Shown here: one piece after another, positions 53,368 to 62,735 of the stretch
How positions within the stretch are numbered: the first letter of the stretch is position 1
Layout of the letters: the number at the start of each line of letters is the position of its first letter
DNA from: Bacteroidota bacterium
Lineage (GTDB): Bacteria; Bacteroidota; Ignavibacteria; Ignavibacteriales; Melioribacteraceae
Assembly (NCBI GenBank): GCA_021820065.1
Contig: JAKAEE010000011.1
Location: forward strand, 1 to 64,000
DNA: 64,000 nucleotides
Direction: 5' to 3'
Made by a program: the position numbers and the translations under genes
The notes under the pieces: generated by a model
What the model was told of the DNA's origin: nothing
What the model saw: only the letters and a program-made list of their open reading frames with translations
Database searches by the model: none

Positions 53368-54276
53368 TTGGGACTTCTAATTGTTGGCTCTATCGGTCTG
53401 GATGATATCGAGACCCCGTTTGACAAAGTAACAAATGCGCTTGGCGGTTCAACAACATACATCTCACTTGCTGCAAGTTATTTTTCCGGTCCGGTTTCTA
53501 TTGTCGGTGTTGTCGGCGATGATTTCCCGGATGAGCATCTTAAAATGCTGGAAGATCATAACGTGGGTTTGGAAGGTTTGCAAATTGTTAAAGGCGCCCA
53601 AACTTTCCGGTACGGCTGCAAGTATCATTATGATTTGAATGTGCGCGATTCACTTTTTACGGAACTGAATGTTTTCGAAAAATTTAATCCGATAATTCCG
53701 GATAAGGAAAAGAAAAGCAGCTTTGTTATTCTCGGGAATATTGCGCCGCAACTCCAGATTAACGTGCTCGATCAACTTGAGAATCCAAAGTTTGTCGTTT
53801 GCGATACGATGAATTTTTGGATTGACCGATCAAAAGCAGATTTGATAAAAGTTTTGAAAAGAGTAAACGTGCTCATCATCAATGACTCCGAAGCCCGCTT
53901 GTTATCTAACGAACCGAATCTCATCAAAGCGGCAAAAATGATTTCCGAGATGGGACCTAAGTATTTGATCATCAAGAAAGGCGAACACGGCGCATTGTTG
54001 TTCGGAGAGAATACAATTTTTTCTGCGCCGGCATACCCGATGGAAAATATTTTTGATCCGACCGGCGCCGGAGACGCTTTTGCCGGCGGGTTCACGGGTT
54101 ATCTTCATAAGAATATGGAATTTTCGTTCGAGAATTTGAAACGCGCCGTTGTTTACGGCAGTGTCATGGCATCGTTCTGCGTTGAAAAATTCAGCACAAA
54201 AGGATTGGAGAATTTGAGCTTCTTGGAAATTCACAATCGATACATTGAGTTTAGAGAGCTATCCAGCTTCAATTAA
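53368..54276 (+). CDS. PfkB-family sugar/nucleoside kinase
   Basis: 302 residues of the ribokinase fold. N-terminal GSIGLDDIETPFDKVTNALGGSTTYISLAASYF, and C-terminal catalytic motif DPTGAGDAFAGGFTGYL with the active Asp. TTG start at 53368 is supported by AAAAGGAGTACTA just upstream. mtnA follows after one base, so the substrate may be 5-methylthioribose or another nucleoside-derived sugar from methionine salvage. That link is inferred from the pair; PfkB sequence alone does not give substrate. Confidence 0.86.
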   Translation: MGLLIVGSIGLDDIETPFDKVTNALGGSTTYISLAASYFSGPVSIVGVVGDDFPDEHLKMLEDHNVGLEGLQIVKGAQTFRYGCKYHYDLNVRDSLFTELNVFEKFNPIIPDKEKKSSFVILGNIAPQLQINVLDQLENPKFVVCDTMNFWIDRSKADLIKVLKRVNVLIINDSEARLLSNEPNLIKAAKMISEMGPKYLIIKKGEHGALLFGENTIFSAPAYPMENIFDPTGAGDAFAGGFTGYLHKNMEFSFENLKRAVVYGSVMASFCVEKFSTKGLENLSFLEIHNRYIEFRELSSFN

Positions 54277-54277
54277 A

Positions 54278-55288
54278 ATGAAAACTATTCGCGCGGTTGA
54301 ATTCAAAGACGGCAAACTTTTTTTTATCAATCAAACGAAACTTCCGTTAGCCGAAGAAATTATTTCAACCGATGATTATGAAAGAATTGCTCTAGCGATA
54401 GAGCGGCTTGAAGTGAGGGGTGCACCGGCTATCGGAGTTGCTGCAGCTTATGGATTGGCGTTAGCACTAAAAAATATTCCGTCATCCGAACAATCGAAAA
54501 TATTTTTCAAAGCATTTGAACGTCTTGCCTCGACAAGACCAACCGCGGTAAATCTTTTTTTTGCTCTAAATGAAATCAAAAAAGTTTTTGATCAAAACAG
54601 CGCAAGTAATCTGTGCGAACAAATTCTGGAACGCGCCAAAACTATTCATGAGGATGATATAAAACTTTGCAATTTGATTGCGAGCAACGGTTTGAAAATT
54701 TTTAGCAAAAAAAGCCGAGTGCTTACTCATTGCAACGCCGGCGCGCTCGCAACATCAGGCGACGGAACTGCCGTTAATGTTATCCGTAAGGCTTTCGAAA
54801 ACGGTTTAGTTGAATTTGTTTTTGCCGATGAAACTCGCCCATTGCTTCAAGGATCGCGATTAACCGCATGGGAATTAGATAAGTACGGAATTCCGTTCTC
54901 AATCAACACGGATTCAACAGCGGCGTTTTTGATGCAGCAGAATAAAATTGATTTAGTAATTGTCGGCGCCGATAGAATTTCCGCTAACGGCGACACGGCA
55001 AATAAAATCGGCACATACAACCTCGCAGTTTTGTGCAAACATCATAACATTCCTTTCTATATTGCAGCGCCGTCCACTTCGGTAGATCGGCTTTGCCCAA
55101 GCGGCAGTCACATTAAAATTGAGGAGCGAGACCACCGTGAATTGACGCGCATCGGCGATAAACAAATCACGCGCGATGAATATCCGGCTTACTGTCCCGC
55201 ATTCGATGTTACTCCGAACAACTTAATCACAGCGATCATCACAGAAAAACAAGTATATAAACCACCGTACAATTTTTCTCATGTCTGA
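54278..55288 (+). CDS. mtnA: S-methyl-5-thioribose-1-phosphate isomerase
   Basis: 336 residues of the eIF2B-like isomerase family; converts methylthioribose-1-phosphate to methylthioribulose-1-phosphate in methionine salvage. Visible motifs: VRGAPAIGVAAAYG, THCNAGALATSGDGTA (catalytic Cys), DSTAAFLMQ and IVGADRISANGDTANKIGTYNLA (catalytic Asp). ATG 54278 is chosen, one base after the kinase stop. An earlier in-frame start lies inside the kinase gene. Its end overlaps recO by 8 bases. Confidence 0.93.
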   Translation: MKTIRAVEFKDGKLFFINQTKLPLAEEIISTDDYERIALAIERLEVRGAPAIGVAAAYGLALALKNIPSSEQSKIFFKAFERLASTRPTAVNLFFALNEIKKVFDQNSASNLCEQILERAKTIHEDDIKLCNLIASNGLKIFSKKSRVLTHCNAGALATSGDGTAVNVIRKAFENGLVEFVFADETRPLLQGSRLTAWELDKYGIPFSINTDSTAAFLMQQNKIDLVIVGADRISANGDTANKIGTYNLAVLCKHHNIPFYIAAPSTSVDRLCPSGSHIKIEERDHRELTRIGDKQITRDEYPAYCPAFDVTPNNLITAIITEKQVYKPPYNFSHV

Positions 55289-56018
55289 AATAATAAAAAC
55301 AAGAGCAATCGTTCTGCGGAAAATTGATTACGGAGATTCCAGCAGAATCGCGCAGTTTTATACGGAAGATTTTGGAAAGTTATCGGCGATAATAAAAGGT
55401 GCTAAGTCGCCAAAATCCAAAATCGGTATGATGATCGATACGATGAATTTGCTTCAGCTTGTGTTGTACAGAAAAGAATCCCGCGAAGTGCAAATGGTTA
55501 GCGATGTAGATCTGATTAGATATCACAAAAACATCAGAGACGATTTTGAGAAATACCAATACGCATCGGCTGTAATCGAACTGCTTTCAAATCTAACTCA
55601 CGAAAACGATCACAACTTTAGACTGTTTGACGGAACGGCAAGAATACTTTCGTTGTTAGATGAATCGAAAAACAAAGCGATGTATCTCTTCGTTAAATAC
55701 TTCTTTTTCTTTTTGAAGGAGATCGGTTACGAATTTCAACTTCAGTACTGCAATGTTTGCCATAGAGAGATAAAAAGCGGTGAGCCGGCGTCTTACAATT
55801 ATGAAACCGGATTAATGTGTACTGATTGCCGCAGCGACCGATTATCAAATTTTGATTTTAGCGAGGAACTTTTTAATCTGTTGCTTTGTCTAAATTCGAA
55901 AACAAATGATGTTCGTTACAAAGAAGAAGATTTGTTATTTATCATAAAGATGCTTGAAAAATTTTTGATGTACAACGTACATGAGTTCAAAGGCTTAAAA
56001 TCATTAAAAATATATTAA
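55281..56018 (+). CDS. recO: DNA repair protein RecO
   Basis: 245 residues. N-terminal OB-fold KTRAIVLRKIDYGDSSRIAQFYTEDFGKLSAIIKGAKSPKSK, the RecO signature, and a four-Cys zinc site (CNVC ... CTDC) near residues 157-180. RecO loads RecA on SSB-coated DNA with RecR. Overlaps mtnA and is followed 19 bases later by the htrA-type gene with its own strong ribosome site. Confidence 0.92.
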   Translation: MSEIIKTRAIVLRKIDYGDSSRIAQFYTEDFGKLSAIIKGAKSPKSKIGMMIDTMNLLQLVLYRKESREVQMVSDVDLIRYHKNIRDDFEKYQYASAVIELLSNLTHENDHNFRLFDGTARILSLLDESKNKAMYLFVKYFFFFLKEIGYEFQLQYCNVCHREIKSGEPASYNYETGLMCTDCRSDRLSNFDFSEELFNLLLCLNSKTNDVRYKEEDLLFIIKMLEKFLMYNVHEFKGLKSLKIY

Positions 56019-56037
56019 CCTTAGGAGGTAGTAAATT

Positions 56038-57531
56038 ATGCGAAGGAAGAATCTAATAGGCACGCTCTCTTTGGTATTTATCGGAGTAGTTTTCGGTGCC
56101 GTCTTAGTTTCGGGATTCGGTTGGGTTCGTCCAAGTATGGGCGAAGTAAGGATTGGAGCGGATAAGCCGCCGGTTGAACAACTGAATGCCGATGCAGCCG
56201 CATTCAACAATGCTTTTGTTCAAGTGGCTGAAAAAGTTACACCATCAATCGTACAAATTACAGTAGTCACTACAGTTAAAAATAAAGTACCGGACGGTTT
56301 CCAATTTTTCTTCCCGTTCAAAGATAATGTTCCGAAAGAACAGCAAGGCGGCGGAAGCGGAATAATTATTTCTGATGACGGATATATTCTTACCAACAAT
56401 CACGTTGTTGAAAATGCAAATCAAGTTACGGTTACGCTTCATGATAAACGTGAATTTGATGCAACAGTTGTTGGAACCGACCCGACGACAGATTTGGCTG
56501 TTATAAAAATCAACGCAAAGAATTTACCGGCAGCTTTCCTTGGTAATTCCAATGACATAAAAGTTGGGCAATGGGTAATGGCGATCGGCAATCCATTATC
56601 GCTGACATCTACTGTCACCGCAGGCATCATCAGCGCAACAAGCAGAAACATTGGTATGTCATCGGGTCAATATTCGGTTGAGAATTATATTCAAACCGAT
56701 GCTGTTATAAATCCGGGCAACAGCGGCGGAGCGTTGGTTGATTTAAGCGGCGCAGTAGTCGGTATCAACTCTGCGATCGCAACAAACGGCTTCAGCCAAA
56801 CTTATATCGGTTACGGATTTGCAATTCCAATTAATCTGGCAAAAACTGTCGCAAATGAATTGATTACATCCGGAAAAGTTTCGCGCGGTTACATAGGTGT
56901 TTCTATTTCTGAAGTTGATGCTGCAACTGCAAAAGCTGTTGGACTTGATGAACCGAAAGGAGTTATAATTCAGCAGATAGTTAAAGACGGAGCCGCTTCG
57001 AAAGAAGATATAAAAGAAGGCGATATAATTTTGAAAGTTGATGACCAGGAAGTTAATCAACCGAATGAACTGCAATCTTATGTTGCGTCGAAACGAGCTG
57101 GAAGTTCCGTTAAGCTTACAATTTTTAGGGACGGTAAGCAGATTGAAAGGAACGTAACGCTAAAATCCAGGAATGACGGTGAATCGACGGTAGTGAATAC
57201 GTCCGAGAAAGAACTGAAAGGTAAAGACGTAGATATTAAAGATGTCAAGTTGGACAATGTTGGAATGACCGTTAGAAACATGTCCGGTGACGAATTGAAA
57301 AAGTTGGATACTAAGAACGGCGTGCTTGTAACCGATGTGAAAAATTACGGAAAAGCATTCAACCAGAGAATATTTAAAGGATTTGTGATTGTAGCGGTTG
57401 ATCACAAACAAGTTGATTCCGTGTCTGAGTTGAAGTCGGAACTTGAGAAGAAAAAAGGGCAGGCAGTTTTATTGAAAGTTATTGACCCTCACGGGAACTC
57501 TGCTCTGATAGGTTTAGATATCCCCCGATAA
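56038..57531 (+). CDS. HtrA/DegP-type periplasmic serine protease
   Basis: 497 residues. N-terminal membrane anchor or uncleaved signal (residues 7-27), trypsin-like domain with His122 (TNNHVVE), Asp152 (TTDLAVIKI) and Ser229 (INPGNSGGAL), then two PDZ domains (GYIGVSISEV...; the second from about residue 405). Do-family protease that degrades or refolds damaged envelope proteins. A very good AGGAGGT ribosome site precedes ATG. It ends at a strong terminator. Confidence 0.94.
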   Translation: MRRKNLIGTLSLVFIGVVFGAVLVSGFGWVRPSMGEVRIGADKPPVEQLNADAAAFNNAFVQVAEKVTPSIVQITVVTTVKNKVPDGFQFFFPFKDNVPKEQQGGGSGIIISDDGYILTNNHVVENANQVTVTLHDKREFDATVVGTDPTTDLAVIKINAKNLPAAFLGNSNDIKVGQWVMAIGNPLSLTSTVTAGIISATSRNIGMSSGQYSVENYIQTDAVINPGNSGGALVDLSGAVVGINSAIATNGFSQTYIGYGFAIPINLAKTVANELITSGKVSRGYIGVSISEVDAATAKAVGLDEPKGVIIQQIVKDGAASKEDIKEGDIILKVDDQEVNQPNELQSYVASKRAGSSVKLTIFRDGKQIERNVTLKSRNDGESTVVNTSEKELKGKDVDIKDVKLDNVGMTVRNMSGDELKKLDTKNGVLVTDVKNYGKAFNQRIFKGFVIVAVDHKQVDSVSELKSELEKKKGQAVLLKVIDPHGNSALIGLDIPR

Positions 57532-57555
57532 ACTCATAGATCCCACTCCTATAAA

Positions 57556-57586
57556 AAGCGTCCAATGTTTTGGGCGCTTTTTTTTA
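57556..57586 (+). terminator. Rho-independent terminator after the htrA-type gene
   Basis: AGCGTCC (57557-57563) and GGGCGCT (57572-57578) with an 8-base loop, one wobble, then a run of T. Confidence 0.88.
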
Positions 57587-57592
57587 TATTTG
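57585..57592 (+). promoter_or_regulatory. Putative -7 element TATATTTG before aroC
   Basis: TATATTTG right after the terminator T-run, 22 bases before the aroC ATG. The upstream -33 TTG is not seen at 19-21 bases. Confidence 0.45.
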
Positions 57593-57614
57593 CACCAGAC
57601 AATCAAAGATATCT

Positions 57615-58829
57615 ATGATAAAATATGTTACGGCAGGTGAATCTCACGGCAAGGGATTGACAACAATTGTTTCCGGATTTCCTTCGAACCTACCGGTTAG
57701 TTCCGTTTTTATAAACGAGCAATTGAAAAGGCGACAGGCTGGATACGGCAGAGGCATGCGAATGAAAATTGAAAGTGACTCTGCTGAAATTCTTTCCGGA
57801 ATTCGGTTCGGCAAAACAATCGGCAGCCCGATCACTTTGTTTATAAAGAATTCTGATTGGCAGAACTGGACTGAAATAATGAGCATTGAAGGAAGCGGCG
57901 CGAGCATCGAAAAGATTACCGTACCGAGACCAGGCCATGCCGATTTGGTAGGAGTGCAAAAATATAATTTCAACGATATCCGAAACTCAATAGACAGATC
58001 AAGCGCGAGAGAAACAGCCGCACGTGTTGCCGCATGTTCGATAGCAAGAAAATTTCTTTTCGAGTTTGGTATTCATGTTGGAAGTTACGTGGAAAGTATC
58101 GGCGGAGTTTATTCAAAAAATAATTTTGTGAAAACATTTATTAATGATAAAAATTCCGGGAACTATGACGCGCAGAAGTTGAACAACATAGCCGACAAAA
58201 GCAGCGTGCGAGTTCTGGATGAAGCTCAAGAGCAAAAAATTATAGATAAAATTAAAATCGCTAAGAAAAGAGGGGACACACTCGGTGGCACTTTCGTTGT
58301 GATTGCAACGGGAGTTCCGGTTGGCCTCGGCACTTACATGAATAACGATGACAGGATGGATGCGGAGATTGCGCATGCAATGTTGTCGATCCAGGCAGTT
58401 AAAGGTGTCGAAGTTGGTCTCGGTTTTGAGCAAGCCGAAATGTTCGGTTCAGAAGTTCATGATGAAATAGTTTTCGATGGAAAGGAATTCACTAGAAAAA
58501 CAAATCGCGCCGGAGGAGTTGAAGGCGGAATCACAACGGGCTTACCGATTATTGTCCGCGGTGCAATGAAACCGATTTCAACTTTGATGTCACCGCTGGA
58601 TTCTGTTGATCTTTCAACGTTGAAAAAAGTTGAAGCCCGAAGAGAGCGAAGCGATTTTGTCGCCGTTCCGGCTTGTGCTGTCATTGGTGAATCCATGCTG
58701 GCTTGGGTTATAGCGAAAAAATTTCTTGAGAAGTTCGGCGGTGATTCTTTGGAAGAAACGAAAGACAATTACAATAATTATCACAAGCAGTTGTTAAAAC
58801 GCATCAAGAAAAATTTCTTCAGGAAATAG
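57615..58829 (+). CDS. aroC: Chorismate synthase
   Basis: Last step of the shikimate pathway, FMN-dependent, cytoplasmic. 404 residues with GESHGKGLTTIVSGFP, RRQAGYGRGMRMKIESD, RPGHADLVGVQKYNFNDIRNSIDRSSARETAARVA and the C-terminal RAGGVEGGITTGLPIIVRGAMKPI and ARRERSDFVAVPA. ATG 57615 gives the family's normal start. The next gene begins directly after the stop. Confidence 0.96.
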   Translation: MIKYVTAGESHGKGLTTIVSGFPSNLPVSSVFINEQLKRRQAGYGRGMRMKIESDSAEILSGIRFGKTIGSPITLFIKNSDWQNWTEIMSIEGSGASIEKITVPRPGHADLVGVQKYNFNDIRNSIDRSSARETAARVAACSIARKFLFEFGIHVGSYVESIGGVYSKNNFVKTFINDKNSGNYDAQKLNNIADKSSVRVLDEAQEQKIIDKIKIAKKRGDTLGGTFVVIATGVPVGLGTYMNNDDRMDAEIAHAMLSIQAVKGVEVGLGFEQAEMFGSEVHDEIVFDGKEFTRKTNRAGGVEGGITTGLPIIVRGAMKPISTLMSPLDSVDLSTLKKVEARRERSDFVAVPACAVIGESMLAWVIAKKFLEKFGGDSLEETKDNYNNYHKQLLKRIKKNFFRK

Positions 58830-59471
58830 ATGCTGAAGATCCAAAAATTTGTATTTAATCCTTTCTCTGAAAACACCTACATAGTTTGGGACGACAATTC
58901 AAAAAACGGCGCGGTAATCGATCCGGGCTGTTATGATGACGGCGAAAGGGAAGCGGTAGATAATTTTATCCGGTCCAATTCGTTAAATCTGAAATTTCTA
59001 ATCAACACACATTGTCATATCGATCATATCTTCGGCAACGCATATATAAAAAAGAATTACGACGTAAAATTTCTTGCGCCCGAAAAAGATGTTCCACTGC
59101 TTGATATGATGATGAATGTGGCGAAGATGTACGCCGTAAAGTTGGTTCCGTCACCGCAGCCTGATGAATTAATCTTTGACGAGCAGAAGTTTCTGTTAGG
59201 AAATACTGAAGGCAAATTTTTGTTTACACCAGGACATTCACCCGGCGAGGTTTGTTTGTACTTCGAAAGGGACAAAATCTGTTTTACCGGTGATGTGTTG
59301 TTTAACAAAAACATCGGAAGGACGGACTTACCAGGTGGAAGCTACGACACACTGATTGACTCAATCGAAAATAAACTTTTCACACTGCCTTATGATGTTA
59401 CGATTTATCCAGGTCATGGAGCGACAAGCACTATCGGCGACGAGAAAAAGAATAATCCCTTTTTCCGTTGA
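58830..59471 (+). CDS. Metallo-beta-lactamase-fold hydrolase (glyoxalase II-like)
   Basis: 213 residues. Zinc motif THCHIDHIFGN (HxHxDH), TPGHSPGEVCLY, CFTGDVLF and PGHGATSTIGDEKKNNPFF are those of the glyoxalase II/YcbL group. Substrate not certain: YcbL-type enzymes hydrolyse S-lactoylglutathione, but persulfide dioxygenase relatives share the fold. Directly abuts aroC, so probably co-transcribed. Confidence 0.9.
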   Translation: MLKIQKFVFNPFSENTYIVWDDNSKNGAVIDPGCYDDGEREAVDNFIRSNSLNLKFLINTHCHIDHIFGNAYIKKNYDVKFLAPEKDVPLLDMMMNVAKMYAVKLVPSPQPDELIFDEQKFLLGNTEGKFLFTPGHSPGEVCLYFERDKICFTGDVLFNKNIGRTDLPGGSYDTLIDSIENKLFTLPYDVTIYPGHGATSTIGDEKKNNPFFR

Positions 59472-59538
59472 GCGTGATTGATTTAAGAGCACTCAATAGA
59501 TATATTAATAAAGGAAATCGAAAATTCAACGGCGATTG

Positions 59539-60294
59539 ATGAGCAATAAAAAGACGATCTTGATAAATCGAATAAAATTTTTCGTAGCACTACTTTTCGT
59601 TTACGTTGTAATTTTTCAATTTATCCTTCCGGTAAACAAATTCTTGCCAAAGCCAAGTCTATTCGCAGAATCGTTTTTATATATCTGGAAAGATTATCAG
59701 TTGTTAATTGCTATCAGTTATACCGCGTCTCTAATTTATTCTTTGCTGATATTAAGTTACTTGTTTGTTTTTCTTGTGAGGGGAATTTTAATCCGGTTCG
59801 CCATTGAATACCGGCAAACTATTCTTACGCTTCGGTTGTTTCGTTATGTTCCGCTATTCATGTTGTTAATTTTGTTTTCGTACTGGTTCCCGGCATCTAT
59901 TCTTGCTGAGTATATTTTTGTGGTAGTTCTAGTCATCTTTTATTTTGCCGATAAGATTTTTTCAGAAGTTAAACACGTCAAACCGGAATATGTACTTGTT
60001 GCAAAAAATCTTGACGTTTCAAAAGGGGAAATTTATCGAGAAGTATATTGGAAAGAATTTCAGCCCGGTTTGTTCGATGTAATAAACCATCTTCAGTTTT
60101 ATTTGTGGTTGGTTGTTTTGGTCTATGAATTCGTCGGTGACGCCCATGGTTTGGGAGTTGTGGTTCGCAATGCTCTCGCTTTCAACGATTATACCGCATT
60201 GCTTTACTTTTTGTTGATTACAACACTTGTAATGTGGTGCTTTGCTGCAATTCTAAATGCTATTGAGAAGAAGCTTGTCTTTTGGAATAAGTGA
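59539..60294 (+). CDS. ABC transporter permease of the nitrate/sulfonate/taurine-like type
   Basis: 251 residues with five to six membrane segments. The EAA-like cytoplasmic loop KPEYVLVAKNLDVSKGEIYREVYWKEFQPGLFDVI has the spacing of SsuC/TauC permeases, though the Gly of the motif is replaced. ATG 59539 is chosen over TTG 59536. The stop overlaps the ATG of the partner ATPase-like gene. No substrate-binding protein gene is nearby, so the substrate is unknown and function is in doubt given the degenerate partner. Confidence 0.72.
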   Translation: MSNKKTILINRIKFFVALLFVYVVIFQFILPVNKFLPKPSLFAESFLYIWKDYQLLIAISYTASLIYSLLILSYLFVFLVRGILIRFAIEYRQTILTLRLFRYVPLFMLLILFSYWFPASILAEYIFVVVLVIFYFADKIFSEVKHVKPEYVLVAKNLDVSKGEIYREVYWKEFQPGLFDVINHLQFYLWLVVLVYEFVGDAHGLGVVVRNALAFNDYTALLYFLLITTLVMWCFAAILNAIEKKLVFWNK

Positions 60295-61031
60295 TGGTTG
60301 AATTAAAAAATATATCGAAGGAATATGTAACAGAAGACGGTTTTAAGAAAACAGTGCTGAAAAACGTTTCATGTCAAGTTCAAGAAGAGAAAATCACTTC
60401 GATAATTGCGGCGAAAAATTCCGGCTTATCTACGCTGTGTAAAATAATTTGCGATCTGGAAACCGCTTCTTCCGGGGAAATTGGAAAAGATTCAAAGAAG
60501 AAAATTGTTTATCTGCCCAGTGAGCCTTCGTCTTTCCCATGGCGAAACGTTTTTGATAATGTCACGGTAGGGCTGAAAAGTTTCAACAAAGATGAAATTG
60601 TTCGATTGATCAAACTTGTCGGCTTGGACGGATATGAAAAATTTCACCCGCACAAAGATAGTTTGGGATTCCGATTCAGAATATCGTTGGCAAGGTCTTT
60701 AGCGCACAAGCCATCGTTAATTGTTGTAGATGATTGTTTCCGTTCGATGGATCACCAAACAAAAAATGAAATTTACTTATTGATGAAAGAAGTTAGTTTA
60801 TCGGAACGAATTGGTTTTTTTATAGCAACGACAAACGTAACGGAAGCACTTCTGCTTTCCGATAGAATTTACCTGGTGAAGTCGCAACCCGGTGAAGTAG
60901 TTACTCATTTCGATATCAAGAAATATGATGTCTCCGAAATGGATTCGGCGGAATTTATTTCTTGGAGAATACGAATCGAAAACGAGTTTAAAAAGATCAC
61001 ACCTCAAAGCCTGAGCGGCATTTCTATTTAA
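60294..61031 (+). CDS. ABC-type ATP-binding protein with degenerate catalytic motifs
   Basis: 245 residues with the overall SsuB/TauB-like ABC fold. All key motifs are altered: Walker A reads AAKNSGLST with Leu45 instead of Lys; the signature LSGGQ is replaced by SLGFR; Walker B is IVVDDCF with Asp147 in place of the catalytic Glu; the H-loop His is Thr180. Yet the frame is open and coupled to the permease upstream. It is unlikely to hydrolyse ATP normally. It may be a regulatory or structural subunit, or a gene in decay that still keeps its frame. Confidence 0.75.
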   Translation: MVELKNISKEYVTEDGFKKTVLKNVSCQVQEEKITSIIAAKNSGLSTLCKIICDLETASSGEIGKDSKKKIVYLPSEPSSFPWRNVFDNVTVGLKSFNKDEIVRLIKLVGLDGYEKFHPHKDSLGFRFRISLARSLAHKPSLIVVDDCFRSMDHQTKNEIYLLMKEVSLSERIGFFIATTNVTEALLLSDRIYLVKSQPGEVVTHFDIKKYDVSEMDSAEFISWRIRIENEFKKITPQSLSGISI

Positions 61032-61043
61032 AAGGATTCCGGC

Positions 61044-62588
61044 ATGAAACAAAAATTCGAACAGCTTTTGAAAAAACGTGATGAAGCAAAGCTTGGCGGC
61101 GGTGCGGATAAAATTAAAGCTCAGCACGAAAAGAATAAACTTACCGCAAGAGAACGTATTGAATTGCTGGTTGACGAATGGAGTTTTCAAGAAATTGATA
61201 TGTTTGTGACTCACCGCAGCACTGATTTCGGTTTGGAAAAACAAAAATATGCCGGCGATGGTGTTGTTACCGGCTTTGCAAAAATCAGCGGCAAGCAAGT
61301 TGCAATTTTCAGCCAAGACTTTACCGTATTCGGCGGATCGTTATCGGAAGCGCATGCAGAAAAAATATGTAAGATTATGGACATGGCTTTAAAACTTGGG
61401 ATACCAATTATCGGTTTGAATGATTCCGGTGGTGCTAGAATTCAGGAAGGTGTTGTAAGTCTTGGCGGCTATGCGGAAATATTTTTACGTAACACTTTGG
61501 CATCGGGTGTTGTGCCTCAAATTTCAGCGGTACTCGGTCCGTGTGCGGGAGGTGCTGTGTATTCACCGGCGATTACGGATTTCGTTTTTATGGTGAAGAA
61601 CACAAGTCACATGTTTGTTACGGGTCCAAATGTTGTGAAAACTGTTACGCATGAAGAGGTAAGTTTCGAAGATCTGGGTGGTGCAGAGACTCATGCTACC
61701 AAAAGCGGCGTAGCGCATTTTGTTTATGATACAGAAGTGGAAGTCTTGGAGAACATTCGCAAACTGGTAGGTTTTATTCCGCAAAATTGGAAAGACCTTC
61801 CGATCGAAAAAGAATTTGATTTTACCAAAGATTTGTTAGAACCGAAATTGGATGAAATAATTCCTGACAATCCAAACAAACCGTACGATATGAAAATGAT
61901 TATCGATCTGCTTCTTGATGACGGAGAATTCTTAGAGGTTCATTCCAATTATGCTCAAAATATCATAGTAGGATTCGGCAGAGTAGCTGGAGTATCTGTT
62001 GGTGTGGTTGCTAATCAACCCGAGGTTCTTGCTGGCGTTCTGGATATTAACGCTTCGGTTAAAGGTGCTAGGTTCATAAGGTTTTGCGACGCCTTCAATA
62101 TTCCATTGCTTGTCTTGGAAGACGTCCCGGGATTTTTACCAGGAACAGAACAAGAGTGGAACGGTATAATCCGGCAAGGTTCCAAACTTCTGTTTGCATT
62201 TTGCGAGGCAACGGTACCAAAAGTTACTGTTATCACGCGCAAAGCTTATGGAGGCGCATACGACGTGATGAACTCAAAACATGTTCGAGGAGATTTTAAT
62301 TACGCATGGCCGAGTGCGGAAATTGCAGTGATGGGACCTAAAGGCGCGGTTGAAATCATTTTCAAAAAAGAGATTGCTTCTGCAAATGATCTAGAAAAGA
62401 AGTTGAATGAAAAATTGGCTGAATATGTTGAGAAATTTACAAATCCATACATTGCAGCCGAGCGCGGTTATATTGATGAAGTAATCATTCCAAGTGAAAG
62501 CCGAATGAAGATCATTCAAGCTTTTCAACTTCTTAAGACAAAAGTCGATACGAATCCGAAGAAAAAGCATTGTAATATTCCTTTGTAA
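61044..62588 (+). CDS. Acyl-CoA carboxylase carboxyltransferase (beta) subunit, propionyl-CoA carboxylase type
   Basis: 514 residues of the biotin-dependent carboxyltransferase family. Motifs: [14 protein letters not shown] (acyl-CoA site), [50 protein letters not shown], and the C-terminal [26 protein letters not shown] with [15 protein letters not shown]. This fits PccB/MmdA. Whether it works as a carboxylase or as methylmalonyl-CoA decarboxylase depends on partners not in the window. It starts 12 bases after the degenerate ABC gene. Confidence 0.93.
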   Translation: MKQKFEQLLKKRDEAKLGGGADKIKAQHEKNKLTARERIELLVDEWSFQEIDMFVTHRSTDFGLEKQKYAGDGVVTGFAKISGKQVAIFSQDFTVFGGSLSEAHAEKICKIMDMALKLGIPIIGLNDSGGARIQEGVVSLGGYAEIFLRNTLASGVVPQISAVLGPCAGGAVYSPAITDFVFMVKNTSHMFVTGPNVVKTVTHEEVSFEDLGGAETHATKSGVAHFVYDTEVEVLENIRKLVGFIPQNWKDLPIEKEFDFTKDLLEPKLDEIIPDNPNKPYDMKMIIDLLLDDGEFLEVHSNYAQNIIVGFGRVAGVSVGVVANQPEVLAGVLDINASVKGARFIRFCDAFNIPLLVLEDVPGFLPGTEQEWNGIIRQGSKLLFAFCEATVPKVTVITRKAYGGAYDVMNSKHVRGDFNYAWPSAEIAVMGPKGAVEIIFKKEIASANDLEKKLNEKLAEYVEKFTNPYIAAERGYIDEVIIPSESRMKIIQAFQLLKTKVDTNPKKKHCNIPL

Positions 62589-62676
62589 TGGAATCTGAGA
62601 TTGCTGTTTGATCGGCTACTCATTTTCTAACTCGTGTAATAACAAGCACTAAACGAGATTTATTTAATAAACTAAC

Positions 62677-62705
62677 TTGACAATCCGTTTTACAGAAACT
62701 AAATT
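62677..62705 (+). promoter_or_regulatory. Putative promoter before the lytic transglycosylase gene
   Basis: TTGACA (62677-62682), 17-base spacer, TAAATT (62700-62705). A TTG-N20-TAAATTG reading also fits loosely. The GTG start follows 30 bases later. Confidence 0.45.
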
Positions 62706-62735
62706 GCGAACAGAATTAAAGCCTACGGAGTGTGT

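Noticed and set aside
60294..61031. Frameshifted normal ABC ATPase
   Set aside because: Motif regions align without gaps in one frame, so the changes are substitutions, not a shift or sequencing slip.
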